Below the pieces are notes generated by a model. That model ran no database searches. It was not told the DNA's origin and saw only the letters and a list, made by a program, of their open reading frames with translations. The translations under genes were made by a program, and so were the position numbers. Shown in pieces: positions 1 through 8,825 of a stretch of DNA of 64,000 nucleotides. Within the stretch, counting starts at the first letter, position 1, and each line of letters starts with the position of its first letter. The stretch is taken from the NCBI RefSeq assembly GCF_003333305.1, contig NZ_QOLD01000098.1, positions 1 to 64,000 of the forward strand, written 5' to 3'. Source of the stretch: Candidatus Colwellia aromaticivorans. Its GTDB lineage: Bacteria > Pseudomonadota > Gammaproteobacteria > Enterobacterales > Alteromonadaceae.

Positions 1-1613
1 GTGATCATAAGCAGGATTTATTGATCACCAAACAATCTGAATAAAGCCAATAAGTTAGCGTGAATTATTGATAAAATAGCTTCATGACTGATGACGAGCA
101 ATTCCTACCCAATGATATTGAACAGTTAAAAGCGATGCTTTTAGCTGAGCGAGAGCAATCGGCCCAACAAGCGGCTAGATTAGTGTTTCTCGAAGAGCAG
201 TTTCGCCTTGCTCAGCAGCAACGCTTTGGTGCACAGAGTGAAAGTCATCCCGCGCAAGGTGATTTATTTAACGAAGCCGAAGTTGAGCTTGATGTTATTG
301 AAGACGTGGTTGAATCAACATCAACCACGGTTAAGAAAAAGCCTGTTCGACAAAAACTCCCGAAAGACCTTGAGCGCGAAGTTATCATTCATGATTTGAG
401 CGATGATGAAAAGTCCTGTGATTGCTGTGGTAATCAATTGCATCAAATGGGTGAGTCACGCAGTGAAAAGCTTGAGTTTATCCCCGCGAAAGTTAAAGTT
501 ATTGAACATGTTCGATTAAAGTACAGTTGCCGAACGTGTGAAAAAGAAGGCATTAACACTAAAATAAAGAGTGCACCTATTCCACCCAGCCCGATCCCTA
601 AAGGGTTTGCTACGCCTTCATTACTAAGCCAAATAATTACCAGTAAATATCAGTATGCGCTGCCACTTTATCGCCAAGAAAGCTTATTTAAGCAATACGG
701 TATAGCCTTAAGTCGAAAGACGATGAGTGAGTGGATGATGAAATGCAGTGAGCTGTTTAAGCCACTTTATGCACAATTACAGAAAACCCTCTTGCAGCAG
801 CGTGTTATTCAAGCAGATGAAACCACGCTTAAAGTCATTAAAGAAGATAAAGCCAAATGCTATATGTGGCTCTACTGCACGGGCAGTGATGCGCCTACAC
901 AAAATGATATCCCCAATATTGTTTTATATGATTACCAATCCGGTCGTGCGGGGCAATGTGCGGTAGATTATCTCGACGGCTACACGGGTTATTTGCAAGT
1001 TGATGGTTACGTGGGCTATGAAAAAACAAAAGCAACGTTAGCGGGTTGTTGGGCACATGCACGTCGAAAATTTAAAGAAGCAGAAATCGCCCAACCTAAA
1101 GGCAAAACGGGTAAAGCGAATATGGCACTCAATCATATTCAAAAATTATATCGGTTAGAGATCCAATTAAAAGATAAAACCTCAGAGGAAAAATACCAAG
1201 GTCGCCAAGAAAAGGCTAAGCCCTTACTCGCACAATTTTATCAATGGCTGGAAAAAACCAATGTCCCCCCCAAAACAGCCTTAGGCAAAGCTATCCAATA
1301 CTGTAAAAATCAGTGGCATAAACTTAACTGTTATATTGAAGATGGTGAACTCAATATAGACAACAATCGAGCAGAGCGAGCGGTTAAACCGTTTGTTATT
1401 GGTCGCAAAAACTGGATGTTCTCAAATACAGCAAATGGCGCAAGAGCCAGTGCTATGCTGTACTCGATAATAGAAACGGCAAAAGCGAATGGATTAATAC
1501 CATTCGACTATCTCATGCATTGCCTAGAGCAATTGACCAACTCTGCACTTGATATCGAAACATTATTGCCCTGGAATGTAAAACTTAGCTAAGTGTTTTA
1601 CCCAGACCTTCAC
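1..1613 (+). mobile_element. IS66-family insertion sequence, right part
   Basis: The window opens inside an IS66-type element. Only the large transposase gene and the right flank are present; the small accessory genes tnpA and tnpB would lie to the left. The right end is placed near 1613 because the sequence just after the transposase stop (tttacccagaccttcac) looks like an IS66 terminal repeat read inward. The left end and the target duplication are outside the window, so the boundary is an estimate. Confidence 0.6.
84..1592 (+). CDS. tnpC: IS66 family transposase (TnpC)
   Basis: This is the DDE transposase that cuts and joins the ends of an IS66 element. The 502-residue length is normal for the family. 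In order it shows an N-terminal coiled-coil/leucine-rich helix (residues 10-55), the IS66 zinc-finger region with paired cysteines (SCDCCG near 110, YSCRTC near 150), and the catalytic core with acidic residues in QADETTLK, LQVDGYVGYE and the C-terminal NNRAERAVKPF motif. The reading frame is intact, so the protein could be active. The ATG start fits the family N-terminus. Its tnpA and tnpB partners are not visible. Confidence 0.93.
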   Translation: MTDDEQFLPNDIEQLKAMLLAEREQSAQQAARLVFLEEQFRLAQQQRFGAQSESHPAQGDLFNEAEVELDVIEDVVESTSTTVKKKPVRQKLPKDLEREVIIHDLSDDEKSCDCCGNQLHQMGESRSEKLEFIPAKVKVIEHVRLKYSCRTCEKEGINTKIKSAPIPPSPIPKGFATPSLLSQIITSKYQYALPLYRQESLFKQYGIALSRKTMSEWMMKCSELFKPLYAQLQKTLLQQRVIQADETTLKVIKEDKAKCYMWLYCTGSDAPTQNDIPNIVLYDYQSGRAGQCAVDYLDGYTGYLQVDGYVGYEKTKATLAGCWAHARRKFKEAEIAQPKGKTGKANMALNHIQKLYRLEIQLKDKTSEEKYQGRQEKAKPLLAQFYQWLEKTNVPPKTALGKAIQYCKNQWHKLNCYIEDGELNIDNNRAERAVKPFVIGRKNWMFSNTANGARASAMLYSIIETAKANGLIPFDYLMHCLEQLTNSALDIETLLPWNVKLS

Positions 1614-1638
1614 CTTGTATGTAACTCAAACTATGTGT

Positions 1639-1721
1639 AATACCAATCAGACTAACTAAGTGATCTTTTTAAATGGTCTAAATATCCAATAACATCGTTG
1701 CTTTCAATCCCAATAGCCAGT
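1639..1721 (+). repeat. Partial MITE copy, inverted relative to the copy at 6333-6538
   Basis: About 80 bp beginning taccaatcagactaactaag closely match, in opposite orientation, the right half of the MITE at 6333-6538, including the shared run ttgctttcaatcccaatagc. The homology ends abruptly after about 1721, so this copy is truncated. It lies just outside the IS66 right end. Confidence 0.7.
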
Positions 1722-1790
1722 AACTGACTAGATAAAAATAAAAGTAGCACACTATCAGCGAAGAAAAGTCTATTTATTATAATGATTGTA

Positions 1791-2126
1791 TTAACGTACC
1801 AATGATAATTTTGGCGTTTCTTCTTTTTCAATGGGTTGAAGATTAACTGTTTCTAATTTAAATTGATTATTTTTAAAACGATCAAATTGCATCTGTTTCA
1901 TCCCCATTTTCTGGCACAAACGCATAAACACTTGATAATCTTCTTTGTTGAAGCTTTCATCTTCACGTGTCATAAGGCCATCAATATAGGCGCTATTGCC
2001 ATTAAAGGAAACATTTGCAATGGCATCATAGGGTTTTCCATAACTATTGACCTTGATAGCACGTACTGATTTTACTTCAAAAATCCAATTGTCTAGTTGT
2101 ATAAAGCGTGATGTTGTATCTGTCAT
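1791..2126 (-). CDS. Conserved hypothetical protein, 111 aa
   Basis: I do not recognise the family. The 111-residue protein is soluble with no signal peptide or membrane segment. It begins with a hydrophobic/aromatic stretch (FIQLDNWIFEVKSVRAIKV) that suggests a beta-rich fold, contains FNGNSAYIDGLM near the middle, and ends in a charged low-complexity tail (IEKEETPKLSLVR). It is monocistronic, between a MITE fragment and the EF-hand gene. The ATG start is the only good one, and codon use resembles the neighbouring chromosome, so it is probably a real gene rather than part of the IS. Confidence 0.6.
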   Translation of the reverse strand: MTDTTSRFIQLDNWIFEVKSVRAIKVNSYGKPYDAIANVSFNGNSAYIDGLMTREDESFNKEDYQVFMRLCQKMGMKQMQFDRFKNNQFKLETVNLQPIEKEETPKLSLVR

Positions 2127-2250
2127 TATTGTACCTCAAAGAAATACCGGCTGACTCAATTAGGCAGTAGCCGGAAAGTTGCGCGAGCAAATTAGAATGA
2201 TAATAATGTTTTTAAGAAAGTGGCTAACATTATTGTTCAATGTAAACTTA

Positions 2251-2535
2251 TTATTTTGTAATGTATTTGGTAAACTCATCTTTGCTGATAGTAGCGTCAC
2301 TATTTGAATCAATTGTAGTAAAAGCATCATTAATTAGTTTAACTTCTTGCGTTTCTGCAAGGCTAAGTAAACCATTTTTATCTAAATCAAGTTGGTCAAA
2401 TTGGGTGCTTGTAGGTGCAGGAGTAGCTATAGCCGGAATGCTTTTTGTCATAACATCTTTTGCGTTAACAAGTGAAGAAGCTAAAGCTGTAGCAATAACA
2501 GCGAATGTTACTTTTATTAAACTCATGTTTTTCAT
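2251..2535 (-). CDS. Periplasmic EF-hand protein
   Basis: A small 94-residue exported protein. Residues 1-25 form a signal peptide ending SLVNA. The mature part carries two EF-hand loops: DLDKNGLLSLAE (about residues 50-61) and DSNSDATISKDE (about 77-88), both with acidic or oxygen ligands at the calcium-coordinating positions. It probably binds Ca2+ in the periplasm; its partner is unknown. The ATG at 2535 has a GGAAGAG ribosome site 5 nt upstream. It is transcribed away from the GlrK sensor-kinase operon. Confidence 0.8.
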   Translation of the reverse strand: MKNMSLIKVTFAVIATALASSLVNAKDVMTKSIPAIATPAPTSTQFDQLDLDKNGLLSLAETQEVKLINDAFTTIDSNSDATISKDEFTKYITK

Positions 2536-2898
2536 TTTCTCTTCCTTTTAAATATATAATGTAAAAATTAGGTATTATTTGTATTTCATGTTGAATAAGC
2601 ACAAGTCATGCCATGTTAATAAGTTGCTGATTATATAGGATAAAAATAAATAACACTGAATAGTATGAGCTAATGTGTTGCCATTGAGAGACAGATATAT
2701 TTTGGAAAATAATTTAATTAGAAATATGGTCTTAAATAAAAGATTAAATTGCTTAATAATCAATTGTTAATGTAGTGTTAGTATTAAAGAACGTATCTGT
2801 CGCTAACCGGCGACAGACTTGCATTTTATAGTCCTATCGCTTAAAAAGGCGTAATTCATCATTTTTTATTTTATAATCCTTTGGGGTAAAAGCTCATA
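2536..2898. other. Intergenic region between EF-hand gene and glrK
   Basis: 363 bp of AT-rich sequence between divergent genes, so it must hold both promoters. The one clear structure is a perfect 8-bp inverted repeat with a 6-nt loop at 2796-2817 (tctgtcgc / gcgacaga), about 80 bp before glrK. It has no following T-run, so it could be an operator or a leader-RNA hairpin rather than a terminator. The ORF at 2575-2763 is composition noise. Confidence 0.5.
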
Positions 2899-4389
2899 GT
2901 GCCTTCAAAAATGCCGAAAAGTCTTCCTTTGCTCAATAGTGATTTTACTATTGGTGCATTATCAATTAAAAAATTAACTTTGTTGGGTTTTACGCTAGTT
3001 GCGCTCCCTTTAGTGCTTGCTTTAATCTACAGCACTATGCAAGTTAACTTAATGTCTAAGCAGTCGGCACAAGCAATATTTTCGGTAGTAGCCTTGACAA
3101 AAGTGAATCGTGAGTTAAATGAAAATCAACTAAAACTGGAACGATATGCTAGCCAATTTATAGTGTTGAAAGACGTAGAGCTTAAAGTCGATTATTTAGC
3201 CCAAGAAGTACAAATTTTAGCATTAGTTAATGATAATCTTGCTGTTTATAAAGATGAGCGGTTAGCGCAATTAAGTCATAACTTTTCTTCTATCATCACA
3301 AAAGTTCATGAGCTTATTACCACTAAATCTATTGATGATAATTCTTTAGAATTTATACAAAATCAGTTTGTTTCGTTAACTGAGGTGAGCCGACAAATAC
3401 ATTTAAGAAGTGATGTTTTGATCAATAATCAAGCGGATAAAATTGATAAAACGGCGAAGCAAATCAGCGGTACAATGCTGATTAGCCTATTGATTATACC
3501 AATGACATTAATCATAGCAGGTGTGTTTTTATATTTAATTACGACACCTTTAAAATTATTAATAGCAAAAATACAATCTTTAGAGCAAGGTGATTTTGAA
3601 AACGAAATAAAGTTAAAAGGTTTTCCTGAAGTTAGAGAAATAGCGGATGCGCTTGAAATTATGCGTTTACGATTACACGCATTAGAGTTACAAAAATCCA
3701 GTTTCATTCGTCACATCTCACATGAATTAAAAACACCGTTAGCTGCTATTAGAGAAGGCACAGAGTTGCTTTACGATAACAGTGTAGGTGAATTGAACGA
3801 TGAGCAACAAGAGGTCTGCTACATAATTAAAGAGAGTGTAAACCGATTACAACGACTTATTGAAGATCTACTCAACTTTAATATTGTTTTAGACTCTACT
3901 AGTTTACAAGACAGGGAAAAAATCGCCTTACAACCATTATTTGAAAATGTGCTTGCGGATCATAAGTTAGATATTAAGCGCAAGAAGCTAGAGATTATTC
4001 AAATGGTTGAAGAGGTTATTATTTACAGTAATGCTAAGCAGTTAAAAGTGGTGTTAGACAATATATTATCAAACGCAATTAAATACTCTTCAGACCAGGG
4101 CACAATCGGTATTTACAGTGAATTTAAAAATAAACAATTACAGCTCTCAATAGTGGATAATGGTCCAGGTATTAACCCAGATATCAAAGAGAAAGTTTTT
4201 GATGCTTTTTATCAAGGTCAGGCACCAGAGAATAGCCAAATTAAGGGCAGTGGCCTTGGCCTTACCATTGTCAAAGAACTCCTGATGCGCCTTAACGGCG
4301 AGATAAGTATCCAAAGTAAACAGTACAATAACAAGGGAACAAGGGTTCAAATAACGTTGCCTAGAGCTCAAAGGATGGGAGAGGAATAG
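2899..4389 (+). CDS. glrK: Sensor histidine kinase, GlrK/QseE type
   Basis: Membrane sensor kinase that would autophosphorylate and pass phosphate to the response regulator at 4968. It has transmembrane helix 1 at about residues 25-48, a helical periplasmic domain to about 190, helix 2 at about 192-216, a HAMP linker, the HisKA motif SHELKTP with phospho-acceptor His275, and a HATPase domain with N (NAIKYS), DNGPG and GSGLGL boxes. The gene order kinase, QseG-like lipoprotein, sigma-54 activator is diagnostic of the QseE-QseG-QseF (GlrK/GlrR) system of enterics. The GTG start has ggggt upstream; an ATG four codons in is an alternative. Confidence 0.88.
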   Translation: MPSKMPKSLPLLNSDFTIGALSIKKLTLLGFTLVALPLVLALIYSTMQVNLMSKQSAQAIFSVVALTKVNRELNENQLKLERYASQFIVLKDVELKVDYLAQEVQILALVNDNLAVYKDERLAQLSHNFSSIITKVHELITTKSIDDNSLEFIQNQFVSLTEVSRQIHLRSDVLINNQADKIDKTAKQISGTMLISLLIIPMTLIIAGVFLYLITTPLKLLIAKIQSLEQGDFENEIKLKGFPEVREIADALEIMRLRLHALELQKSSFIRHISHELKTPLAAIREGTELLYDNSVGELNDEQQEVCYIIKESVNRLQRLIEDLLNFNIVLDSTSLQDREKIALQPLFENVLADHKLDIKRKKLEIIQMVEEVIIYSNAKQLKVVLDNILSNAIKYSSDQGTIGIYSEFKNKQLQLSIVDNGPGINPDIKEKVFDAFYQGQAPENSQIKGSGLGLTIVKELLMRLNGEISIQSKQYNNKGTRVQITLPRAQRMGEE

Positions 4390-4961
4390 TGAAGCGACTA
4401 ATTTGTAAGTTATCATCGTGCTTTTGTCGAATAACAAATGAAATAAAGAAACAGGGCATGCCGCTATCCACTATTCTAATGCTTTTTGCTATAAGTGGCT
4501 GCCAGTTATTGAGCGATTCAAATAGTAATAAGGTTGATTTTAGCGACTACTACTTGTGGATAAAGAGCTTAAGTGATGACGAAATAGTAGAAGAAATATT
4601 CCAACAAAAAAGCAATAAACAATCAGGCTATGCACAAGCTGATGTTCAATTAATCATGTTATATAGCTTGCCTGATTCTCCAATTCATAATCCTTACACT
4701 GCAAAAACACTGCTCAACGATTACCCATTAGTGCCTTATAGCGAAACTACTTTTAGTACTACAGATTTAGCTTTTGTTGTTATGTTAAAGGATCAACTTA
4801 ATCAACAATTGCTACTATTAGAACAACTTACCAACTACAAAGGTGCTTATCAACAATCTAAAAAAGTGAATTTAGAGCAGCAATTAAAAATTGACCAACT
4901 TAATAAACAAATCATTCAGCTTAAAAAAATTGAAAAAACACTTAGTAATCGTGGACAATAA
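4389..4961 (+). CDS. qseG: QseG-like outer-membrane lipoprotein
   Basis: A 190-residue protein with an N-terminal hydrophobic segment and a lipobox-like FAISGC (about residues 33-38), followed by a helical domain ending in a coiled coil (from about residue 130). The enteric QseG lipoprotein sits between the same two genes and is reported to act with the QseE sensor. The GTG start overlaps the kinase stop (TAGTG) behind a strong GGGAGAGGA ribosome site, which favours this start over the ATG at 4458. The resulting n-region before the hydrophobic core is unusually long, about 23 residues. Function is assigned mainly from gene order. Confidence 0.72.
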   Translation: MKRLICKLSSCFCRITNEIKKQGMPLSTILMLFAISGCQLLSDSNSNKVDFSDYYLWIKSLSDDEIVEEIFQQKSNKQSGYAQADVQLIMLYSLPDSPIHNPYTAKTLLNDYPLVPYSETTFSTTDLAFVVMLKDQLNQQLLLLEQLTNYKGAYQQSKKVNLEQQLKIDQLNKQIIQLKKIEKTLSNRGQ

Positions 4962-4967
4962 CTGCAA

Positions 4968-6332
4968 ATGACAAATGTTAATAACCAATTAAAGAAAAAA
5001 ATATTAATCGTTGATGACGATCCTAATCTACTGCGTTTACTTGGCATTAGGCTTTCTGCTGCAGGTTATAACGTAGAGTCTGCTGCGAGCGCAAAAATAG
5101 CGTTGGGTATATTAAAAAGTTTTCAGCCTCATATGGTTATTAGTGATTTGCGTATGGAGGGTATGGATGGCATGGCACTGTTTGAGCAAATTAGAAAGCA
5201 ACACCCACATATGCCGGTGGTTATTATGACTGCCCATGGCACTATTCCAGATGCTATCAATGCGACAAAACAAGGTGTATTTAGTTTTTTGACAAAGCCG
5301 TTTGAAAGCCAAGAGTTACTAGAAACAGTCCAAAAAGCGATACAACTGCAACCTTCAATTACTCAAAACACCCCTAAAGAGTCGTCTTGGCGGGCAAATA
5401 TAATCAGCCGTAGTGCAATAATGGAGTCTCTTTTACAACAAACTAATCAAGTGGCGCAAAGTGATTTTAGCTTATTAATCCACAGCGCGAGTGGTACAGG
5501 AAAAGAGTTGTTAGCAAAAGCTATTCACCAAGCCAGCCATCGCCATGATAAACCCTTTACCGCGATAAATTGTGCTGCAATCCCTGAGCAGTTATTAGAA
5601 TCAGAACTTTTTGGACATGCTAAAGGAGCATTTACCGGTGCAGGTAAAAATCATGTTGGGTTATTTCAAGCGACTAATGGTGGTACATTATTTTTAGATG
5701 AAATCGGCGATATGCCAATGAGTTTTCAAGTGAAGCTATTAAGAGCATTACAAGAAAAGGAAATTCGCCCTGTTGGCAGTACTCAATCAATAAAAGTAGA
5801 TGTTCGTATTATCTCGGCTACTCATAAAAATTTGCAGCAAGCAATAATTGATAAAACCTTTAGAGAAGACTTATATTACCGCCTCAATGTGGTTGAATTA
5901 GAATTGCCACCACTTTCGCAACGACGAGAAGACATACCATTATTGGCGCAACATTTTCTCTCTCATGTTGAGGTGAAGTCACACAATAAAGTTAAAGGCT
6001 TTTCAGCTGAAGCGATGGAGTTATTAATTAGCGCACCTTGGCCTGGTAATATTCGTCAATTGCAAAATGTGGTTGAACAAAGTGTTGCTTTATCAACAGG
6101 ATCATTAATAAATGCATCTTTAGTGATGAGTGCATTACGTGAAAAAACAACTCAATTACCTTCTTTTCAAGAGGCTAGAGATCAATTTGAACGTGACTAT
6201 TTAGCTAACTTATTAAAAATTACAGCCGGAAATGTTTCCCAAGCAGCGAGAATAGCGCAACGAAATAGAACCGAGTTTTATAAACTATTGAATAGACATC
6301 ATCTTAATGCTGAAGCGTTTAGGGAAGAGTAA
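4968..6332 (+). CDS. glrR: Sigma-54-dependent response regulator, GlrR/QseF type
   Basis: Cytoplasmic transcription activator. Domains: receiver (residues 1-125, DDD acidic pocket, phospho-acceptor Asp60 in VISDLRMEG), a sigma-54 AAA+ domain (about 145-375) with Walker A SASGTGKE, the GAFTGA loop that contacts sigma-54, and Walker B LFLDEIGD, then a Fis-type helix-turn-helix (GNVSQAARIAQRNRTEFYKLL). In enterics the orthologue activates glmY and so amino-sugar supply for the envelope; whether this holds here is inference. It is the last gene of the three-gene operon. A MITE starts one base after its stop codon. Confidence 0.88.
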   Translation: MTNVNNQLKKKILIVDDDPNLLRLLGIRLSAAGYNVESAASAKIALGILKSFQPHMVISDLRMEGMDGMALFEQIRKQHPHMPVVIMTAHGTIPDAINATKQGVFSFLTKPFESQELLETVQKAIQLQPSITQNTPKESSWRANIISRSAIMESLLQQTNQVAQSDFSLLIHSASGTGKELLAKAIHQASHRHDKPFTAINCAAIPEQLLESELFGHAKGAFTGAGKNHVGLFQATNGGTLFLDEIGDMPMSFQVKLLRALQEKEIRPVGSTQSIKVDVRIISATHKNLQQAIIDKTFREDLYYRLNVVELELPPLSQRREDIPLLAQHFLSHVEVKSHNKVKGFSAEAMELLISAPWPGNIRQLQNVVEQSVALSTGSLINASLVMSALREKTTQLPSFQEARDQFERDYLANLLKITAGNVSQAARIAQRNRTEFYKLLNRHHLNAEAFREE

Positions 6333-6538
6333 TACCATTTACATTAATTAAGGTTACAAAATTCAATGAGAATAAATGTTCAAGAACACAGGTTTTTAGT
6401 TCCAGACAAAACCTAAGTACCTACATCCATGTAAGCAAGGCGCTTGATTGAGTAATAGCTGGCTATTGGGATTGAAAGCAACGATGTATTGGATATTTAA
6501 GCCATTTGAAAATGATCACTTAGTTAGTGTAATTGGTA
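6333..6538 (+). repeat. 206-bp MITE with imperfect terminal inverted repeats
   Basis: The ends are 19-bp inverted repeats: taccatttacattaattaa at 6333-6351 and, read on the other strand, taccaattacactaactaa at 6520-6538 (16 of 19 matching). The interior has no ORF. A truncated inverted copy lies at 1639-1721. The element abuts the glrR stop codon, so it did not damage the gene but would replace its original 3' flank or terminator. No transposase gene of matching ends is visible. Confidence 0.72.
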
Positions 6539-6906
6539 TAAGTACATTGTTGACATAAAAAATTAAAACAGTAATGAGTTATAACACTTCACTGACATTT
6601 TATTTGTTAGCGTTAGATCTTTATCGAGTGTGATGAAAAAGTAATAAACAAGTTATTAAACGATAATCAATAAAATATTAATCTATTGTTCTAATGAACT
6701 TAATTCACGTTATCCTTGTTTATTAACTTTTTTATAAATTCATATTCGATTAGTGTTAATAAATATTTATAGTATTCTTTGACTTGGATCAAATATGGTG
6801 TTTATATTCTACTTACGTTATGTGCCCGTATTTCAGATTCAGTCAAAATATACGGTCTAACATTTTGCATAATGAATATTATTTTTAAATTATAAGGAAT
6901 TTTACC
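6539..6906. other. Leader region of the CBS-domain gene
   Basis: About 370 bp of very AT-rich sequence between the MITE and the CBS gene. It holds the FNR-like site at 6779-6792. Nothing else in it could be identified. Confidence 0.5.
6779..6792 (+). promoter_or_regulatory. FNR/Anr-like binding site
   Basis: The sequence TTGACTTGGATCAA differs from the FNR consensus TTGAT-N4-ATCAA at one base. If the centre is at -41.5, as in class II FNR promoters, transcription would start near 6827, which leaves a leader of about 80 nt before the ATG. This suggests oxygen-responsive expression of the CBS gene. CRP-like factors can also use similar half-sites. Confidence 0.45.
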
Positions 6907-7305
6907 ATGCTTCATTCTGTTGACCTGCGTGATTATATGATTACTAACCCGATCAAGGTGAAGGATGATGCCAATTTATTCGATACGATGCAAATCATCA
7001 TAGATAATAAGGTGTCAGGGGTTTGCGTCATCGATGAAAATAAAACCCTAGTGGGTGTGCTTTCGGAAATGGATTGTTTAGCAGCCGTACTAAAAAGTAC
7101 TTACAATAATGTTGGTGTTGGTTTGGTCAATGAATATATGACCAAAGGTGTAATTGTTGCTCATCCTAGCGAAGGTATTATTAATGTCGCTCAAGACATG
7201 TTACTCAAAGGTCAACGTCGTCGACCTGTTGTTGAAGATGGTAAATTAGTTGGACAGGTTTCTTGTCGGCAATTACTAACGGCTGTTAAAAAATTCAATA
7301 AATAA
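6907..7305 (+). CDS. CBS-domain pair protein
   Basis: A 132-residue cytoplasmic protein made almost entirely of two CBS motifs, at about residues 8-62 (DYMITNPIKVKDDANLFDTMQIIIDNKVSG region) and 75-128 (EYMTKGVIVAHPSEGIINVAQDML region). Such stand-alone pairs bind adenine nucleotides such as AMP, ATP or SAM and act as energy or redox sensors; the ligand and target here are unknown. It stands alone, with the ribosome site TAAGGA just before the ATG and an FNR-like site upstream. Confidence 0.85.
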   Translation: MLHSVDLRDYMITNPIKVKDDANLFDTMQIIIDNKVSGVCVIDENKTLVGVLSEMDCLAAVLKSTYNNVGVGLVNEYMTKGVIVAHPSEGIINVAQDMLLKGQRRRPVVEDGKLVGQVSCRQLLTAVKKFNK

Positions 7306-7788
7306 ATATTAGCTCACCTATGCTACGCAAAAGAGTATAGGTGAATAAACATCCTTTTTCGTAATATAAAAATATGATTTACCTCATATTTCAGGTATTC
7401 ATCTCTTTTTCATTGCTATGATGAACCGAAAAGAAAACTAAGCATATCTCGCTTATTATTCTGCGGTACAAACCCGCCTTGAATTATATTTGTGGTTCTA
7501 ACGTGATCCATGGCGTTAATGTAGGAAACAAACTGTTATTGCGCCATTTTCTCTAATGAATGATAAAAGCACTAAGTGTTAGCATTGTTGCGTTGTACTT
7601 TATATAACTCCCGTCTCAACAGCTTTTACGGCTATATTCGATTCCTGCCGAGAGCCCTATTGTTATCTATTCTTTTAAATCAAATATTATTTAAACCACT
7701 TCCTTTGCTATAAGCGCACGATAATTATGTACTTTATTAGAAAAACTGCCTAGAGTATTAGCAATATGGAACACTTTATTATTTTATT
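7306..7788. other. Intergenic region between the CBS gene and the RND operon
   Basis: 483 bp. It starts with a hairpin at 7315-7343 (CACCTAT stem, ATAGGTG return, extended by two further pairs) that may end the CBS transcript, followed by a short T-run. The rest has no ORF or clear motif. The RND promoter should lie in the last 100 bp, but no convincing -35/-10 pair stands out. Confidence 0.4.
7315..7343 (+). terminator. Possible terminator after the CBS gene
   Basis: A 7-bp stem (cacctat/ataggtg), with two more pairs including a G-U, closes an 11-nt loop. A cctttttc stretch follows about 10 nt later. The distance to the T-run makes this a weak intrinsic terminator. Confidence 0.35.
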
Positions 7789-7791
7789 TTG

Positions 7792-8820
7792 ATGAAAATA
7801 CGCATGCATTCTCTTTTACCAACTGTATTTACCGGTCTTTTTTTATTTTTTAGCGCCAGTGCTTTTGCGCAAAGCATGTCTAATGAGGGCTATCAAGTCA
7901 CGCAAGTTGATGTTGAGCCTTATATTCAAGCTATTAAACGAACAGGTAAAGTTAATTTTAGGCATACGTTAAATTTATCATTTAAAACGGCAGGTTTTTT
8001 AACGAAATTAAACGTTGATGAAGGAGATACTTTTGAGGCTGAACAACTGTTAGCAGCATTAGACACATCAGAATTAAAAGCGAACAAAAATTCAACTTAT
8101 GCTCGTCTATTGCAAGCAAAGCGTAACGTCAATCGTATTCAAACATTATTAGCAAAAAAACTAAGTTCACAACGAGAGCTTGATGATGCGCTTACTGCTG
8201 TTGAAACAACAAGATCAGTATATCGAATTGCTGTTTATAATTTAGATAAAGCACAGGTGTTTGCGCCTTTTTCTGGTGTTGTTGTTCAACGTAATACTGA
8301 ATTAGGTGAATTACAATCGCCCGGTAAAGCTGCCCTACAAGTAGCTGCGTTAGAGCATAATTTGATTGTGAGTGTTGCGCTAACGAGTGACGAAATAGGT
8401 TTTGTTAGGTTAAATCAAAAAGTACAAGTACATATAGCACGCTTTGGTTTAATTGAAGGCGTGATAAGTAAAATTCCAGCAATATCAAATAGCAGCAACC
8501 ACTTGTTTACTATTGAAGTGTTATTACCCGAAACGAGCTTTACTCGGCCGCTAATTGTGGGTCAGTTAGCGAAAATTCTAATTCATTCGCAAAGTCATGA
8601 TTTTGTTTACCGTTTACCAATAGAAGCGCTAAATGCAGTGAACGATCAAGGACAAGCATTAATTGTGCTTGAAAAAAAGAGTAACCCTATCCAGCAAGCC
8701 TTTCCTATATATAAAATAGATAATGATTATTTATACCTACAAGCTGTTCAAAGTGATTTGTCTTTAAAAGTGATCACCCAAGGCTGGAATAAGTTATCGC
8801 TTATTTCTACCGAGAAATAA
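7792..8820 (+). CDS. RND efflux periplasmic adaptor (membrane fusion protein)
   Basis: Periplasmic adaptor that links an inner-membrane RND pump to an outer-membrane channel. It has a signal peptide (about residues 1-27, ending ASAFA), a barrel-sandwich half (KTAGFLTKLNVDEGDTFEAEQLLAALD), a short helical hairpin, the second lipoyl half (VFAPFSGVVVQRNTELGELQSPG), and beta-barrel and membrane-proximal domains. At 342 residues it is compact for the family. The ATG at 7792 is preferred over the TTG one codon upstream. The pump gene follows after 5 nt; no outer-membrane factor is adjacent, so a shared TolC-like channel is likely. Confidence 0.88.
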   Translation: MKIRMHSLLPTVFTGLFLFFSASAFAQSMSNEGYQVTQVDVEPYIQAIKRTGKVNFRHTLNLSFKTAGFLTKLNVDEGDTFEAEQLLAALDTSELKANKNSTYARLLQAKRNVNRIQTLLAKKLSSQRELDDALTAVETTRSVYRIAVYNLDKAQVFAPFSGVVVQRNTELGELQSPGKAALQVAALEHNLIVSVALTSDEIGFVRLNQKVQVHIARFGLIEGVISKIPAISNSSNHLFTIEVLLPETSFTRPLIVGQLAKILIHSQSHDFVYRLPIEALNAVNDQGQALIVLEKKSNPIQQAFPIYKIDNDYLYLQAVQSDLSLKVITQGWNKLSLISTEK

Positions 8821-8825
8821 GCGGT

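Noticed and set aside
2575-2763. 62-residue minus-strand ORF upstream of the EF-hand gene
   Set aside because: Very AT-rich, Leu/Ile/Asn composition, no ribosome site; consistent with chance in noncoding DNA.
2796-2817. Hairpin before glrK as a riboswitch
   Set aside because: A single 8-bp stem with a 6-nt loop and no further conserved structure; it is listed only as an inverted repeat.
7640-7668. A ttcgattcctgccgag string resembling a tRNA T-arm
   Set aside because: No matching acceptor stem, anticodon arm or D-arm can be built around it, so neither a tRNA nor a clear attachment site is supported.
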